IMG/VR virus record: IMGVR_UViG_3300031651_000008
Location: 1-36,950 of that record
Strand: one strand, 5' to 3'
Length of the DNA: 36,950 nt
DNA from: a virus
Shown piece by piece: positions 1 through 6,359 of the stretch. The translations under genes were made by a program, and so were the position numbers. The stretch's first letter is position 1, and each line of letters starts with the position of its first letter. The notes below the pieces were generated by a model, which was not told the DNA's origin, did no database searches, and saw nothing but the letters and a program-made list of their open reading frames with translations.

Positions 1-1
1 G

Positions 2-61
2 TCGGTTAGGGCAGTGACATTGGCATACAGGAAAATAAGAGCAATCACTTTAGGAGAGTAA
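2..61 (+). CDS. C-terminal remnant of tail protein cut by left window edge
   Basis: Frame 2 is open from the edge to a TAA at 59-61 and encodes 19 residues ending in RKIRAITLGE. This style (short aliphatic stretches with V, A, T, R) continues the C-terminal tail of the DUF2341 gene at the right edge, so it is probably the end of that gene in a circular molecule. Joining the two edges directly puts this piece one frame out: the direct join would read V-G-stop at 7-9. Two bases, or two plus a multiple of three, would have to be missing for the frames to agree. Confidence 0.5.
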   Translation, partial: SVRAVTLAYRKIRAITLGE

Positions 62-62
62 G

Positions 63-380
63 ATGGATGTAATCACGAAATTCATAAACAAAACAACGGT
101 ATTGATACGAGCCTATGTCTATGACGAAGATGGTGAACTCGTTGACCCTACGACTTCAATTAAAGTAACGATTAACGATCCCGCTGGTGCAACGAAGGTA
201 ACTGCTCAAGCTATGACAAAGAATGGCTCAAATACCGGAGTTTACGATTATTTCTACGATACCGATGCTGATAGTGCTGAGGGAGATTGGCCTGGTGAGG
301 TTTGGGTTGTTGACGGTTCTGTGCCAACTGAAAGAGTAAGTGTAGGAACATTCAGCTTTGAAGTGAAAGCGGGGCTTTAG
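63..380 (+). CDS. Ig-like beta-sandwich tail/baseplate protein
   Basis: A 105-residue protein with no signal peptide. Its composition is that of a single beta-sandwich: KTTVLIRAYVYDEDGELVDP, then a DPAG turn, then GVYDYFYDTD and a final TFSFEV strand. Such small Ig-like proteins often follow tail-fibre genes in phages and may be adaptor or decoration subunits. The start has a good site (TTTAGGAGAG) and lies two bases after the upstream stop, so it is co-translated with the DUF2341 gene. No named family is certain. Confidence 0.7.
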   Translation: MDVITKFINKTTVLIRAYVYDEDGELVDPTTSIKVTINDPAGATKVTAQAMTKNGSNTGVYDYFYDTDADSAEGDWPGEVWVVDGSVPTERVSVGTFSFEVKAGL

Positions 381-382
381 AG

Positions 383-892
383 ATGCCACAATTAGGAGAA
401 ACTAAAAGTGGTTGGGCATTGGGATATAAGTGCGATAGTCGTCATATATGGCATGCTTGCGTGGATTGTGGTAAAGAGCGTTGGGTACCATTGATAAAAG
501 GAGAACCTGAATATAATCTTTGTAGGTCCTGCGCTGAAAAAGGGGAAAGAAGTGGTAATTGGAACGGTGGTAGGATAAAAAATAATGGGTATATTGTCAT
601 TAAGCTTTCCACTGGTGATTTCTTTTTCCCTATGGTTATGAAAGGCGGTCATAATGAATGTAGTTATGTTCTAGAACATCGCCTTATAATGGCAAAGCAT
701 CTTGGTAGGTGCCTTCAATCCTGGGAATGGGTACATCACAAGAATGGCATTAAGAATGATAACCGTATTGAAAATTTAGAATTAACCACCGCAGGTAGTC
801 ATTCAGTTGAACATAGTAAGGGGTATCGTGATGGTTATCGGCAGGGATATTTGGAAGGAAAAGTAGAAGCTATGAAGGAATTAAATGCGTGA
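383..892 (+). CDS. HNH homing endonuclease with N-terminal zinc ribbon
   Basis: 169 residues. The N-terminus has two CxxC knuckles (CVDC near residue 26, CRSC near 47) that would form a zinc ribbon. The middle carries an HNH_3-type core: LEHRLIMAKHLGR, then WVHHKNGIKNDNRIENLEL, with the HH pair and the two asparagines as active-site candidates. The C-terminus is a Y/G-rich helix. Free-standing HNH endonucleases of this kind cut DNA and spread between phage genomes. It sits between two tail genes and its stop overlaps the next start by 8 bases, so it is translated within the operon and is probably a recent insertion. Confidence 0.88.
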   Translation: MPQLGETKSGWALGYKCDSRHIWHACVDCGKERWVPLIKGEPEYNLCRSCAEKGERSGNWNGGRIKNNGYIVIKLSTGDFFFPMVMKGGHNECSYVLEHRLIMAKHLGRCLQSWEWVHHKNGIKNDNRIENLELTTAGSHSVEHSKGYRDGYRQGYLEGKVEAMKELNA

Positions 893-3110
893 TTTATCTG
901 CCACTAAGCTAGAGGCATATCAGAAGAAGGACTCGCTCGACCCTATCGTTAAGGTCACACTTTCTCTCTCTGGTGAAGATGATGTTGTTATAGAAGAGGA
1001 TAAGATTCTGAATCTCAGCCATGAGGAAGAGCCTTACAGGGCTTCATGTGAATTAACCTGCGATAACAGTGAGGGGTACTTTACCGATTTAGATTTGAAG
1101 GGATACAAGGCTGTTATCTCTTATGGCCTCGTAACCAAAGATGGCGAAGAATACTCCGATGCTGCTCCTCTGTGGGTGATGGCACAACAACTTGATTCTT
1201 CTGAGGGTAAGTTAATCTGCACCTTAACAATGGCTGGTATTCCGAATATGTTAAGCGAGGACAGAGCCAGCGAATCTTACGTACCGGATGAAGACGATAG
1301 TAAGACAGTCAAGGATATTATCAACGACATATTAGATACCTCTATGACCGCCTTTGGCGATTGCGTAGCCTACACCGTAGAGTGGGATTCTGAGGATAGT
1401 CTGGTTGACAGTTATCAGCCAAAAGATTCTTTCAGGATTTACAAGAACGGGAGCAGATTAGCCGCGATAAGAAGGTTATTGGATTATACCAAATGTGTTA
1501 TAAGGTACGGCGGCGATGAGAAGATTCATATTCTTGAACCAACCACGAGCGGAGAGGTATTTGACTATGAGTATAGCTTAGCGGACACATATCACAGCTT
1601 CTTCGCTAAAGCCTACAGAAAAACCCTGGTCATACCGAACAAAGTCGTTGTAGAAAGCCGAACCGATGATGATCCTCAATACTCTGGCAATAAAACCGAC
1701 CCAACTTCTTATGCACTCTTGCCTAAAACAGAATACCGCCAGATGCGGTTGCAAAGTAATGACGAGGCTGAGGACATAGCAGAGGCGATCCTTTCCAAAT
1801 ATCAATTAAACGCTGAGATGGGTGCCGCCAATGTCCCGATGAATGTTGGCGCGGAAGTGTTTGACTATGTGAAAGTGACAGATGAGAGGGAAGATGATAG
1901 TAGGACAGGGAACATTGGCTCATTAACAAGAACATACTCCCCGGGGAAGTATCAATTATCTTTCAGCTTCGGGGACTGGCTGACGGTCAGGAAGTTATTA
2001 AACGACATCGAGATTAACAGCGACGCAGGTGCTTACTTTGAGAGGCTTTCAGTTGATACGCTGTATGCCAATCATATTAGACTAGACGACATTGATGACG
2101 GCGACACTTACCAGAGGATTTTAAGCACTCAATTAACCGCTGAGGGGATAGTTATTCTCGCTCAGATTTCAGGAGACCTTGACGATATTGATGATGGGGG
2201 AACTTACCAGCGGGTCCAGAGTGCAGCATTAACAGCAGGTGGTTTAGTTTTACTCGACCAGGTTACAACGGGAACTTATGGGCTAGTTGCTGCAACTGAT
2301 ATATCGGCTGGACATATTAAGCTATCAGAAAGTATTGGAGACCTTGACGATATTGCGGATGGGAATTATGGGAAGATAAGGACAACTTGTATAAATTCAG
2401 GGTATATTCAACTCAACTCTTCCACAAGAATCAAAACGGGGAGTGGGAGCGAATGGTATAATGAAAGTGGGGTTGTTATTGACGCTGATACAGGCATAGA
2501 AATATGGGGAAACAATGTTCTTGAATTACGAACCAGTGGGGGAAGTCTAAGGGGAACTCTCTTTGGCGGTTCTGATTATCTAGGATTAGAATCTCCCAGT
2601 GATAGCGTAGACATTACATCTGACAATGATGATGTTAGGCTAAGGGCTAGCTTAGGCGAAATAAATGCAAATACTGACTTCTTGCCTATTTCTGCTAGTA
2701 ATTATAATCTTGGCAGCAGCGCCCACTATTGGGGTAACATTTATGCTTACAAATACTATGGCAAAAGTACTGAAATTGAATCCTTCCAAAAACATAATGA
2801 TATTGCTTTGTTAAAAAATATAAAGCATAAAGACAATAGGCTTATTCTGGATAGCTTCCCTCCGGAATTATTGGAAACTAACGAAATGTTAGAAGAGGAG
2901 AGGGGGAAAATCATTAAGAGAATTGAGAAATGGGAAAAGAATTTAGATATTCCTATTGGTGAAGTTAAAAGGAGGAAAGAAGATGCGTTGCTCGAAGCAT
3001 ATAAGGGGTTAGGCATAAAAGGAATAAATATATTTGCATGGCAGAGTTTACTTACAGGAGCTATTTTACAGATTACAGACAGAATAGAGAAGCTGGAGGC
3101 AAAGTTATGA
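885..3110 (+). CDS. Large tail protein with repeat region and C-terminal coiled coil
   Basis: 741 residues. Residues 1-370 resemble a tail-hub or baseplate region (SLSGEDDVVIEEDKILNLSH near the start). Around residues 400-500 a motif of the type LDDIDDGGTYQR occurs three times, followed by beta-rich segments of the receptor-binding type. Residues 600-640 (SNYNLGSSAHYWGNIYAYKY) resemble the stretch preceding a fibre chaperone domain, and the last 110 residues are charged and helical, ending in the heptad-like TDRIEKLEAKL. I infer a trimeric tail fibre or spike with an attachment domain at the front. No enzymatic motif is visible. The start at 885 overlaps the HNH gene. Confidence 0.75.
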   Translation: MRDLSATKLEAYQKKDSLDPIVKVTLSLSGEDDVVIEEDKILNLSHEEEPYRASCELTCDNSEGYFTDLDLKGYKAVISYGLVTKDGEEYSDAAPLWVMAQQLDSSEGKLICTLTMAGIPNMLSEDRASESYVPDEDDSKTVKDIINDILDTSMTAFGDCVAYTVEWDSEDSLVDSYQPKDSFRIYKNGSRLAAIRRLLDYTKCVIRYGGDEKIHILEPTTSGEVFDYEYSLADTYHSFFAKAYRKTLVIPNKVVVESRTDDDPQYSGNKTDPTSYALLPKTEYRQMRLQSNDEAEDIAEAILSKYQLNAEMGAANVPMNVGAEVFDYVKVTDEREDDSRTGNIGSLTRTYSPGKYQLSFSFGDWLTVRKLLNDIEINSDAGAYFERLSVDTLYANHIRLDDIDDGDTYQRILSTQLTAEGIVILAQISGDLDDIDDGGTYQRVQSAALTAGGLVLLDQVTTGTYGLVAATDISAGHIKLSESIGDLDDIADGNYGKIRTTCINSGYIQLNSSTRIKTGSGSEWYNESGVVIDADTGIEIWGNNVLELRTSGGSLRGTLFGGSDYLGLESPSDSVDITSDNDDVRLRASLGEINANTDFLPISASNYNLGSSAHYWGNIYAYKYYGKSTEIESFQKHNDIALLKNIKHKDNRLILDSFPPELLETNEMLEEERGKIIKRIEKWEKNLDIPIGEVKRRKEDALLEAYKGLGIKGINIFAWQSLLTGAILQITDRIEKLEAKL

Positions 3111-3316
3111 AGATAAAATATCTGCTTATATTCCCAATTATATTCTGCTGTTACGACTTCGTATTGCATAGCCTTCAATTTTTCAATATCTATGTAGGCC
3201 CATTCTCAGCAAGAACTTTGGGTTACGAGCTATTTTGGACTACTGGCTGGGGGATTACTTTAGTCTTGCTATGTATAGTTTTTTTCTTAGTATGGAGGCT
3301 TGATAAATGGATATGA
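3107..3316 (+). CDS. Small two-helix membrane protein
   Basis: 69 residues starting at the ATG that overlaps the upstream stop (ATGA). A longer in-frame start at 3038 lies inside the tail gene and is unlikely. There are two hydrophobic segments, roughly residues 4-25 and 45-63, and a short positively charged tail (WRLDKWI). Position after the tail fibre and before an XhlA-like protein is where holins or other lysis membrane proteins often lie, so a holin role is possible but unproven. Confidence 0.7.
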   Translation: MKIKYLLIFPIIFCCYDFVLHSLQFFNIYVGPFSARTLGYELFWTTGWGITLVLLCIVFFLVWRLDKWI

Positions 3317-3468
3317 AAACACAACTAGCAGATGCCACGAAGAGGCAGCAGGAAGTGGTAGACCAGATTAACGCTCTAAAGCAACAGGAGCAATTATTAC
3401 TCCAGGAGGCTCTTAAAATAGAGGGCGAGATTAGAATATTGAAAAGGATGGACGGCGATGGAAAATGA
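3313..3468 (+). CDS. Short coiled-coil protein
   Basis: 51 residues, almost all helical with heptad-like spacing and rich in Q, E, L and K (QEVVDQINALKQQEQLLLQE). An in-frame ATG at 3307 would add two residues. It overlaps the membrane gene upstream and the XhlA-like gene downstream, so the block is tightly coupled. Coiled-coil partners of this size are seen in phage lysis or tail-assembly cassettes. No function can be assigned. Confidence 0.6.
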   Translation: MKTQLADATKRQQEVVDQINALKQQEQLLLQEALKIEGEIRILKRMDGDGK

Positions 3469-3682
3469 ATTTAAGTGCCCCAGAGAAGGCGATTTGGACG
3501 AACTCAAGGCGGATGTCAAGGCTATTATGGACAACCACCTGCCTACTATGGACAAGAAAATAACTCGTATGGACAAAGCAGTCGGGAAGCTCGGAAACAA
3601 ATTTGCCTACCAAGCTGGGATATTAGCGGTGGTTCTTATTTTAATGTCTGTTATTTTAGCTTATGTATTAGGAGTGATATGA
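3458..3682 (+). CDS. XhlA-like coiled-coil membrane protein
   Basis: 74 residues: a charged helical front (residues 10-45, with DELKADVKAIMDNHLPTMDK) and one C-terminal transmembrane helix (residues 50-73, ILAVVLILMSVILAYVLGVI). This is the architecture of the haemolysin XhlA family and related phage proteins, which act with holins at the cytoplasmic membrane. It starts 11 bases before the previous stop. Membership rests on architecture, not on residue-level recognition. Confidence 0.65.
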   Translation: MENEFKCPREGDLDELKADVKAIMDNHLPTMDKKITRMDKAVGKLGNKFAYQAGILAVVLILMSVILAYVLGVI

Positions 3683-3921
3683 GAAGAAAAGACCCGCCAT
3701 TGTATAGACGCAATAAAGGAAAGTGTCACCGGTGTGGCAGCGAGGTTGGCTCGTTCGCAGTAATAACCTTTCCTCATGGCAACATAAATGAAGTAAAGTA
3801 TATGTGCCATGCCTGCTTGGTAAAGGCTCTTTTAACTGCCGAATCTCCATCACCAAAGAAAAAGGAAGTCCCTGACGCTTATAAAGGCGAAGTCCCTGAG
3901 AATAAGCCAACTTCCCCTTGA
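3679..3921 (+). CDS. Small zinc-ribbon protein
   Basis: 80 residues from the ATG overlapping the upstream stop (ATGA). Two Cys pairs, CHRC near residue 16 and CHAC near residue 43, are spaced as in a zinc ribbon, and a hydrophobic strand (FAVITFPHG) lies between. The C-terminus is Pro/Lys rich and probably disordered. It is the last gene of the tail operon before a non-coding gap. Function unknown. Confidence 0.65.
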   Translation: MRRKDPPLYRRNKGKCHRCGSEVGSFAVITFPHGNINEVKYMCHACLVKALLTAESPSPKKKEVPDAYKGEVPENKPTSP

Positions 3922-4134
3922 ATAATCAACGCTACAAGGCGTTTAGCCTTTGCCACTACTTCCACTCCATCTGACGAACACATACTCCACGTTACTCAAT
4001 ATGGGTAAGATAATACCCGGGATGGGTAATTAAACTAAATAAGCGATTCCTTTAATAAGAATGAATGTTGTTAAAGCAAACTTTAATTAGCCTCCAGAAA
4101 TGGGGGCAATTTTCTTTGTTTATCGGCAGGGGGC
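3922..4134. other. Non-coding gap between tail operon and early operon
   Basis: No ORF with a ribosome site is visible. It holds a small hairpin (AAGGC, loop, GCCTT at about 3935-3951), an A/T-rich stretch, a weak terminator near its end and the early promoter at its right border. Confidence 0.5.
4090..4121 (+). terminator. Weak intrinsic terminator of the tail operon
   Basis: A 6-bp stem, GCCTCC paired with GGGGGC (one G-T), with loop AGAAAT, is followed by AATTTTCTTTGTTT. It lies after the last tail gene and just before the early promoter, as expected for an operon boundary. The T-tract is interrupted, so it may be leaky. Confidence 0.5.
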
Positions 4135-4163
4135 TTGACAAATAAAACAGGGGTTTGTATAAT
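4135..4163 (+). promoter_or_regulatory. Consensus sigma-70-type early promoter
   Basis: TTGACA (4135-4140), a 17-bp spacer and TATAAT (4158-4163): a perfect consensus match in both boxes. The expected transcription start is near 4170, two or three bases before the ATG at 4173, so the first gene would be leaderless. Bases 4134-4150 are identical to the promoter of the leftward operon at 19517-19533. Confidence 0.9.
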
Positions 4164-4172
4164 TATCCCAAC

Positions 4173-4388
4173 ATGAAACTAGAAACTTTAAGAAGGATAC
4201 CTCAGAGACTATTTACCAAGACACTCAAAAGGAATGATTTGCATTCCGTTAGCGAAACAGCAAAGATGCTTAATAGAGATACGAAGACTATTTACTACCA
4301 TATAAAAGTCGGGAATCTACGAAAAGTCAGGAAATATGGCATGGTATTGGTTACAGGAGAATCAATCAATGAGTTCCTCAAAAAGTAA
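4173..4388 (+). CDS. HTH DNA-binding protein, excisionase/MerR-like
   Basis: 71 residues. Residues 24-70 form an HTH_17-type winged helix: SVSETAKMLNRDTKTIYYHI followed by a basic wing (NLRKVRKYGMVLV) and the helix SINEFLKK. It would bind DNA as a regulator or an architectural factor. I chose ATG 4173; the TTG at 4155 lies inside the -10 region of the promoter and cannot be transcribed. As the first gene behind the strongest early promoter it is a good candidate for the main regulator, possibly acting on the duplicated promoter sequence. Confidence 0.8.
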   Translation: MKLETLRRIPQRLFTKTLKRNDLHSVSETAKMLNRDTKTIYYHIKVGNLRKVRKYGMVLVTGESINEFLKK

Positions 4389-4593
4389 AACGGGTGTTCC
4401 TATTCATTATCCGCCTGAAGATAACGAATCTCCTTATCGTTTATGCTATGAAATACCATATGCCTCTATAAAAGATAAGATTGATGAAGCCAGGGAAAAG
4501 AAACTTAAAGTTACACACATTGCCCTACCTGTCAGAGCGAATATAGGGGATGTCTATGGTGTACCAGCAAAATTAGTGTTGATAGAAGAATGA
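4369..4593 (+). CDS. Hypothetical early protein
   Basis: 74 residues, starting at an ATG about nine bases after a GGAG and overlapping the HTH gene by 20 bases. It has a short S/K-rich front, a helix (ASIKDKIDEAREKKLKV) and a strand-turn-strand end (THIALPVRANIGDVYGVPAK). No known family recognised, but it is clearly coding by operon context. Confidence 0.6.
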   Translation: MSSSKSKTGVPIHYPPEDNESPYRLCYEIPYASIKDKIDEAREKKLKVTHIALPVRANIGDVYGVPAKLVLIEE

Positions 4594-4712
4594 AACACCC
4601 ATTAAAAGACAATCGGGCCGTTAGCTCAGATAGGATAGAGCACCTGACTTTAGAGGATGTTCAAAGGAAGCACAAGAAATATTCTCCAGCGAAATTGATG
4701 GAGGTGAAATGA
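4590..4712 (+). CDS. Small basic early protein over a tRNA-like stretch
   Basis: 40 residues, overlapping by 4 bases both the upstream gene and the downstream one (ATGA at 4709). The product is basic and helical (LTLEDVQRKHKKYSPAKLME). Bases 4615-4652 within it resemble the 5' half of a tRNA, so part of this frame may be recruited from a tRNA. Coding is likely from the overlaps but not certain. Confidence 0.5.
   Translation: MKHPLKDNRAVSSDRIEHLTLEDVQRKHKKYSPAKLMEVK
4615..4652 (+). other. tRNA 5'-half-like sequence
   Basis: GGGCCGTTAGCTCAG, then ATAGGATAGAGCA and CCTGACTTTAG, reproduce the acceptor 5' strand, a complete D arm (GCTC/GAGC) and the 5' side of an anticodon stem and loop of a bacterial tRNA. 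The 3' anticodon strand (expected TCAGG), T arm and acceptor 3' strand are absent, so this is a truncated relic and not a working tRNA. Confidence 0.55.
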
Positions 4713-5530
4713 GAAAAGTATTGGCTTATAAATTAGCTCGCACAGATGGTTGGGATTTCTACACAGGTAAAACTATCAATTATCGTGATTTTATAGGCAA
4801 GGTTGTCAAATGCCCCAACCCTAACCCGAAGCTAGGGGTTTGCTCAAGAGGAGTAATCCACGCAAGTAAAAATTCCAATGACTGTTTCGTGGGGGCTAGG
4901 ATTCCTTGTTCAGCTTATAGGGTTGAAGGGAAGCCAGCCTGTGGGGATAAAACAAAGTGGGGGTTTACAGAGTTATACATCTTGGAAGAAATTAAGGATT
5001 TAGACGCTTTGTTTGGCTGGCAATATAGCAAAGCTATTAACCCTATCAATCCCCTATCAAGAAAGGTTAAACCGACAAAGAGCGATATAGCATTACTTAA
5101 AGAATGGGCTAGCGTCTGGGTTAGCGTCAGGGATAGCGTCTGGGATAGCGTCGGGGATAGCGTCTGGGATAGCGTCGGGGTTAGCGTCTGGGATAGCGTC
5201 AGGGCTAGCGTCGGGGTTAGCGTCTGGGATAGCGTCAGGGCTAGCGTCGGGGCTAGCGTCGGGGTTAGCGTCTGGGATAGCGTCAGGGCTAGCGTCTGGG
5301 ATAGCGTCTGGGATAGCGTCGGGGCGTATATTGGTAGGCTATTTCCTAATATCAAAGAGTGGAAATATATTAAACACAAAAAAGGGGTATATCCCTATCA
5401 GCCAGTAGTAGATTTATGGGAACGAGGGCTTGTTCCTAGTTTTGATGGGAGTAAGTGGCTACTACATAGTGGTAAAAAGGCTGATATTGTCTTTGAAATA
5501 ACCAAACAGGAACTCTTGGAGGTGAAATGA
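4709..5530 (+). CDS. Protein with 18 tetrapeptide repeats
   Basis: 273 residues. Residues 1-133 form an N-terminal domain with Cys at CPNPN, GVCSRG, DCF, PCS and ACG, ending in FTELYILEEIKDLDALFG. Residues about 135-206 are 18 units of the form [W/G/R][D/V/A]SV. The C-terminal 65 residues contain YQPVVDLWERGLVPSF and KWLLHSG. The repeat may form a regular beta or helical solenoid or a binding array. I recall similar SVWDSV-type repeats in uncharacterised phage and metagenome proteins; the function is unknown. Start has GGAGGTGAA and a 4-base overlap. Confidence 0.75.
   Translation: MRKVLAYKLARTDGWDFYTGKTINYRDFIGKVVKCPNPNPKLGVCSRGVIHASKNSNDCFVGARIPCSAYRVEGKPACGDKTKWGFTELYILEEIKDLDALFGWQYSKAINPINPLSRKVKPTKSDIALLKEWASVWVSVRDSVWDSVGDSVWDSVGVSVWDSVRASVGVSVWDSVRASVGASVGVSVWDSVRASVWDSVWDSVGAYIGRLFPNIKEWKYIKHKKGVYPYQPVVDLWERGLVPSFDGSKWLLHSGKKADIVFEITKQELLEVK
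5108..5324 (+). repeat. 12-bp tandem repeat array, 18 copies
   Basis: AGCGTC recurs exactly every 12 bases from 5111 to 5320 (18 copies). The six bases between copies are NGGGNT, where the first N is T, G or A and the second is A, T or C. Every unit thus encodes (W/G/R)(D/V/A)SV, and variation is confined to two bases per unit. A higher-order block (WDSV, RASV, GVSV) also recurs, which indicates slippage or unequal exchange. Confidence 0.97.
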
Positions 5531-5575
5531 AATCCCCGGTGCTTAGGTCGAGAGCACATATTTGAATAAACAAAA

Positions 5576-5638
5576 GGCTGGCTAGTGGCATACTTAAGTT
5601 CTGGTGATGCCTTAATAGATGAAGGGTGCTAGCCAGCC
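5576..5638 (+). promoter_or_regulatory. Nested stem-loop in leader before strong ribosome site
   Basis: Perfect 10-bp arms GGCTGGCTAG (5576-5585) and CTAGCCAGCC (5629-5638) enclose a second stem, GGCAT (5587-5591) with ATGCC (5607-5611). The outer arm ends two bases before the AAGGAGGG ribosome site of the next gene. There is no T-run, so it is a translational or processing element rather than a terminator. No known riboswitch class recognised. Confidence 0.6.
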
Positions 5639-5651
5639 AAAAGGAGGGCAA

Positions 5652-5945
5652 ATGGAAACAATAGAAGACATGAACGGCAAGAGAATCAAGGTAAGAGTTA
5701 CTGAAGGCGACGAACCGAACAAGTATTCCCTAACGATTGATTTTGATGGAATGGGTAGTTTAACAGCAAACAGCTACGGAGGGGGCGGTGACTTCTCTCT
5801 CTATTCTATGACCCCCGAAGCACTCGTAAACCTCGCTATGGGTATTATTGAGGTTACCGCACACGCTAAGGCAGCAAGGGAACTCAGCCCCATCTTAGAG
5901 GAGAGCGATGACGAAAGCCGAGAAAGAAAGACTGTTCCAGCTTGA
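5652..5945 (+). CDS. Hypothetical protein
   Basis: 97 residues from an ATG directly behind AAGGAGGGCAA; an in-frame ATG at 5619 lies inside the hairpin and is rejected. The front half is a beta-rich module (KRIKVRVTEGDEPNKYSLTI, then GSLTANSYGGGGDFSL), and the back half is helical (PEALVNLAMGIIEVTAHAKA). No family recognised. The strong site suggests high expression. Confidence 0.65.
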   Translation: METIEDMNGKRIKVRVTEGDEPNKYSLTIDFDGMGSLTANSYGGGGDFSLYSMTPEALVNLAMGIIEVTAHAKAARELSPILEESDDESRERKTVPA

Positions 5946-6030
5946 GCAAAAGGGGAGGCTATGCAAGAAGAGATTACTGGAGTGGATGGAGATAATGGAG
6001 CTTTATCAGAAGGAGGAGAGCCGATGTTAG
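5908..6030 (+). CDS. Small helical protein
   Basis: 40 residues, out of frame with and overlapping the end of the previous gene, behind GAGGAGAGCG. Highly charged helix (MTKAEKERLFQLEQKG, then LLEWMEIMELYQKEE). I prefer this reading, with the next gene starting at 6024, over a 64-residue ORF from 5961, because both 5908 and 6024 have good ribosome sites and the 7-base overlap is typical here. Confidence 0.5.
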   Translation: MTKAEKERLFQLEQKGRLCKKRLLEWMEIMELYQKEESRC

Positions 6031-6155
6031 TAGTTAGAATATCAGGAACGATGGCACAGGTGTTGGAGACAATCCGTAGTTTAGCAGAACACGCTGGCGA
6101 TAAGACTGTTGAGTACTTCGCCAGAAGGCCAGTTGTGAGATTAAAGAGGAGGTGA
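6024..6155 (+). CDS. Hypothetical small protein
   Basis: 43 residues (start MLVVRISGTMAQVLETIRSL) behind AAGGAGGAGAGCCG. A strand, a helix and a basic C-terminal strand (RRPVVRLKRR). An alternative start at 5961 would add 21 residues of unstructured sequence. Function unknown. Confidence 0.55.
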   Translation: MLVVRISGTMAQVLETIRSLAEHAGDKTVEYFARRPVVRLKRR

Positions 6156-6156
6156 A

Positions 6157-6342
6157 ATGACTTATAGAGAATTAGCGAAACTTCTTGACCATACAGTGAA
6201 AGAGATTTATGGACTCCCCGAAGATGAGCGAGCTTCTTGGGTTAGTTACTTTTTTGAGGCACTTGAAGCAGAGATGGGTATATCCATCTTAGAGGAATCT
6301 CGGACTGCACTAGAAGAGAGGTTTTCTGCCGGGAGTTGGTAA
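6157..6342 (+). CDS. Hypothetical small acidic protein
   Basis: 61 residues, all helical (TYRELAKLLDHTVKEIYGLP and ASWVSYFFEALEAEMG). It starts behind GAGGAGGTGAA one base after the previous stop. No family recognised. Confidence 0.6.
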   Translation: MTYRELAKLLDHTVKEIYGLPEDERASWVSYFFEALEAEMGISILEESRTALEERFSAGSW

Positions 6343-6359
6343 GACAAGAGGAGGTAGCA

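Noticed and set aside
4173-4388. Phage integration module (excisionase implies integrase)
   Set aside because: The HTH protein is excisionase-like only in fold; no integrase or repressor is found in the window, so lysogeny cannot be claimed.
4615-4690. Complete tRNA gene
   Set aside because: The anticodon stem 3' strand, T stem and acceptor 3' strand do not pair with the 5' half.
5108-5324. CRISPR array
   Set aside because: Units are 12 bp with no unique spacers and are in frame within a protein; no cas genes are present.
4915-5379. Leftward ORF of 154 codons with LSQTLALTL repeats
   Set aside because: It is the antisense reading of the 12-bp repeat array; it lacks a ribosome site and its repetitiveness is fully explained by the array.
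5961-6155. 64-codon reading starting at 5961
   Set aside because: Two overlapping genes at 5908 and 6024 with better ribosome sites and more protein-like composition explain the region better.
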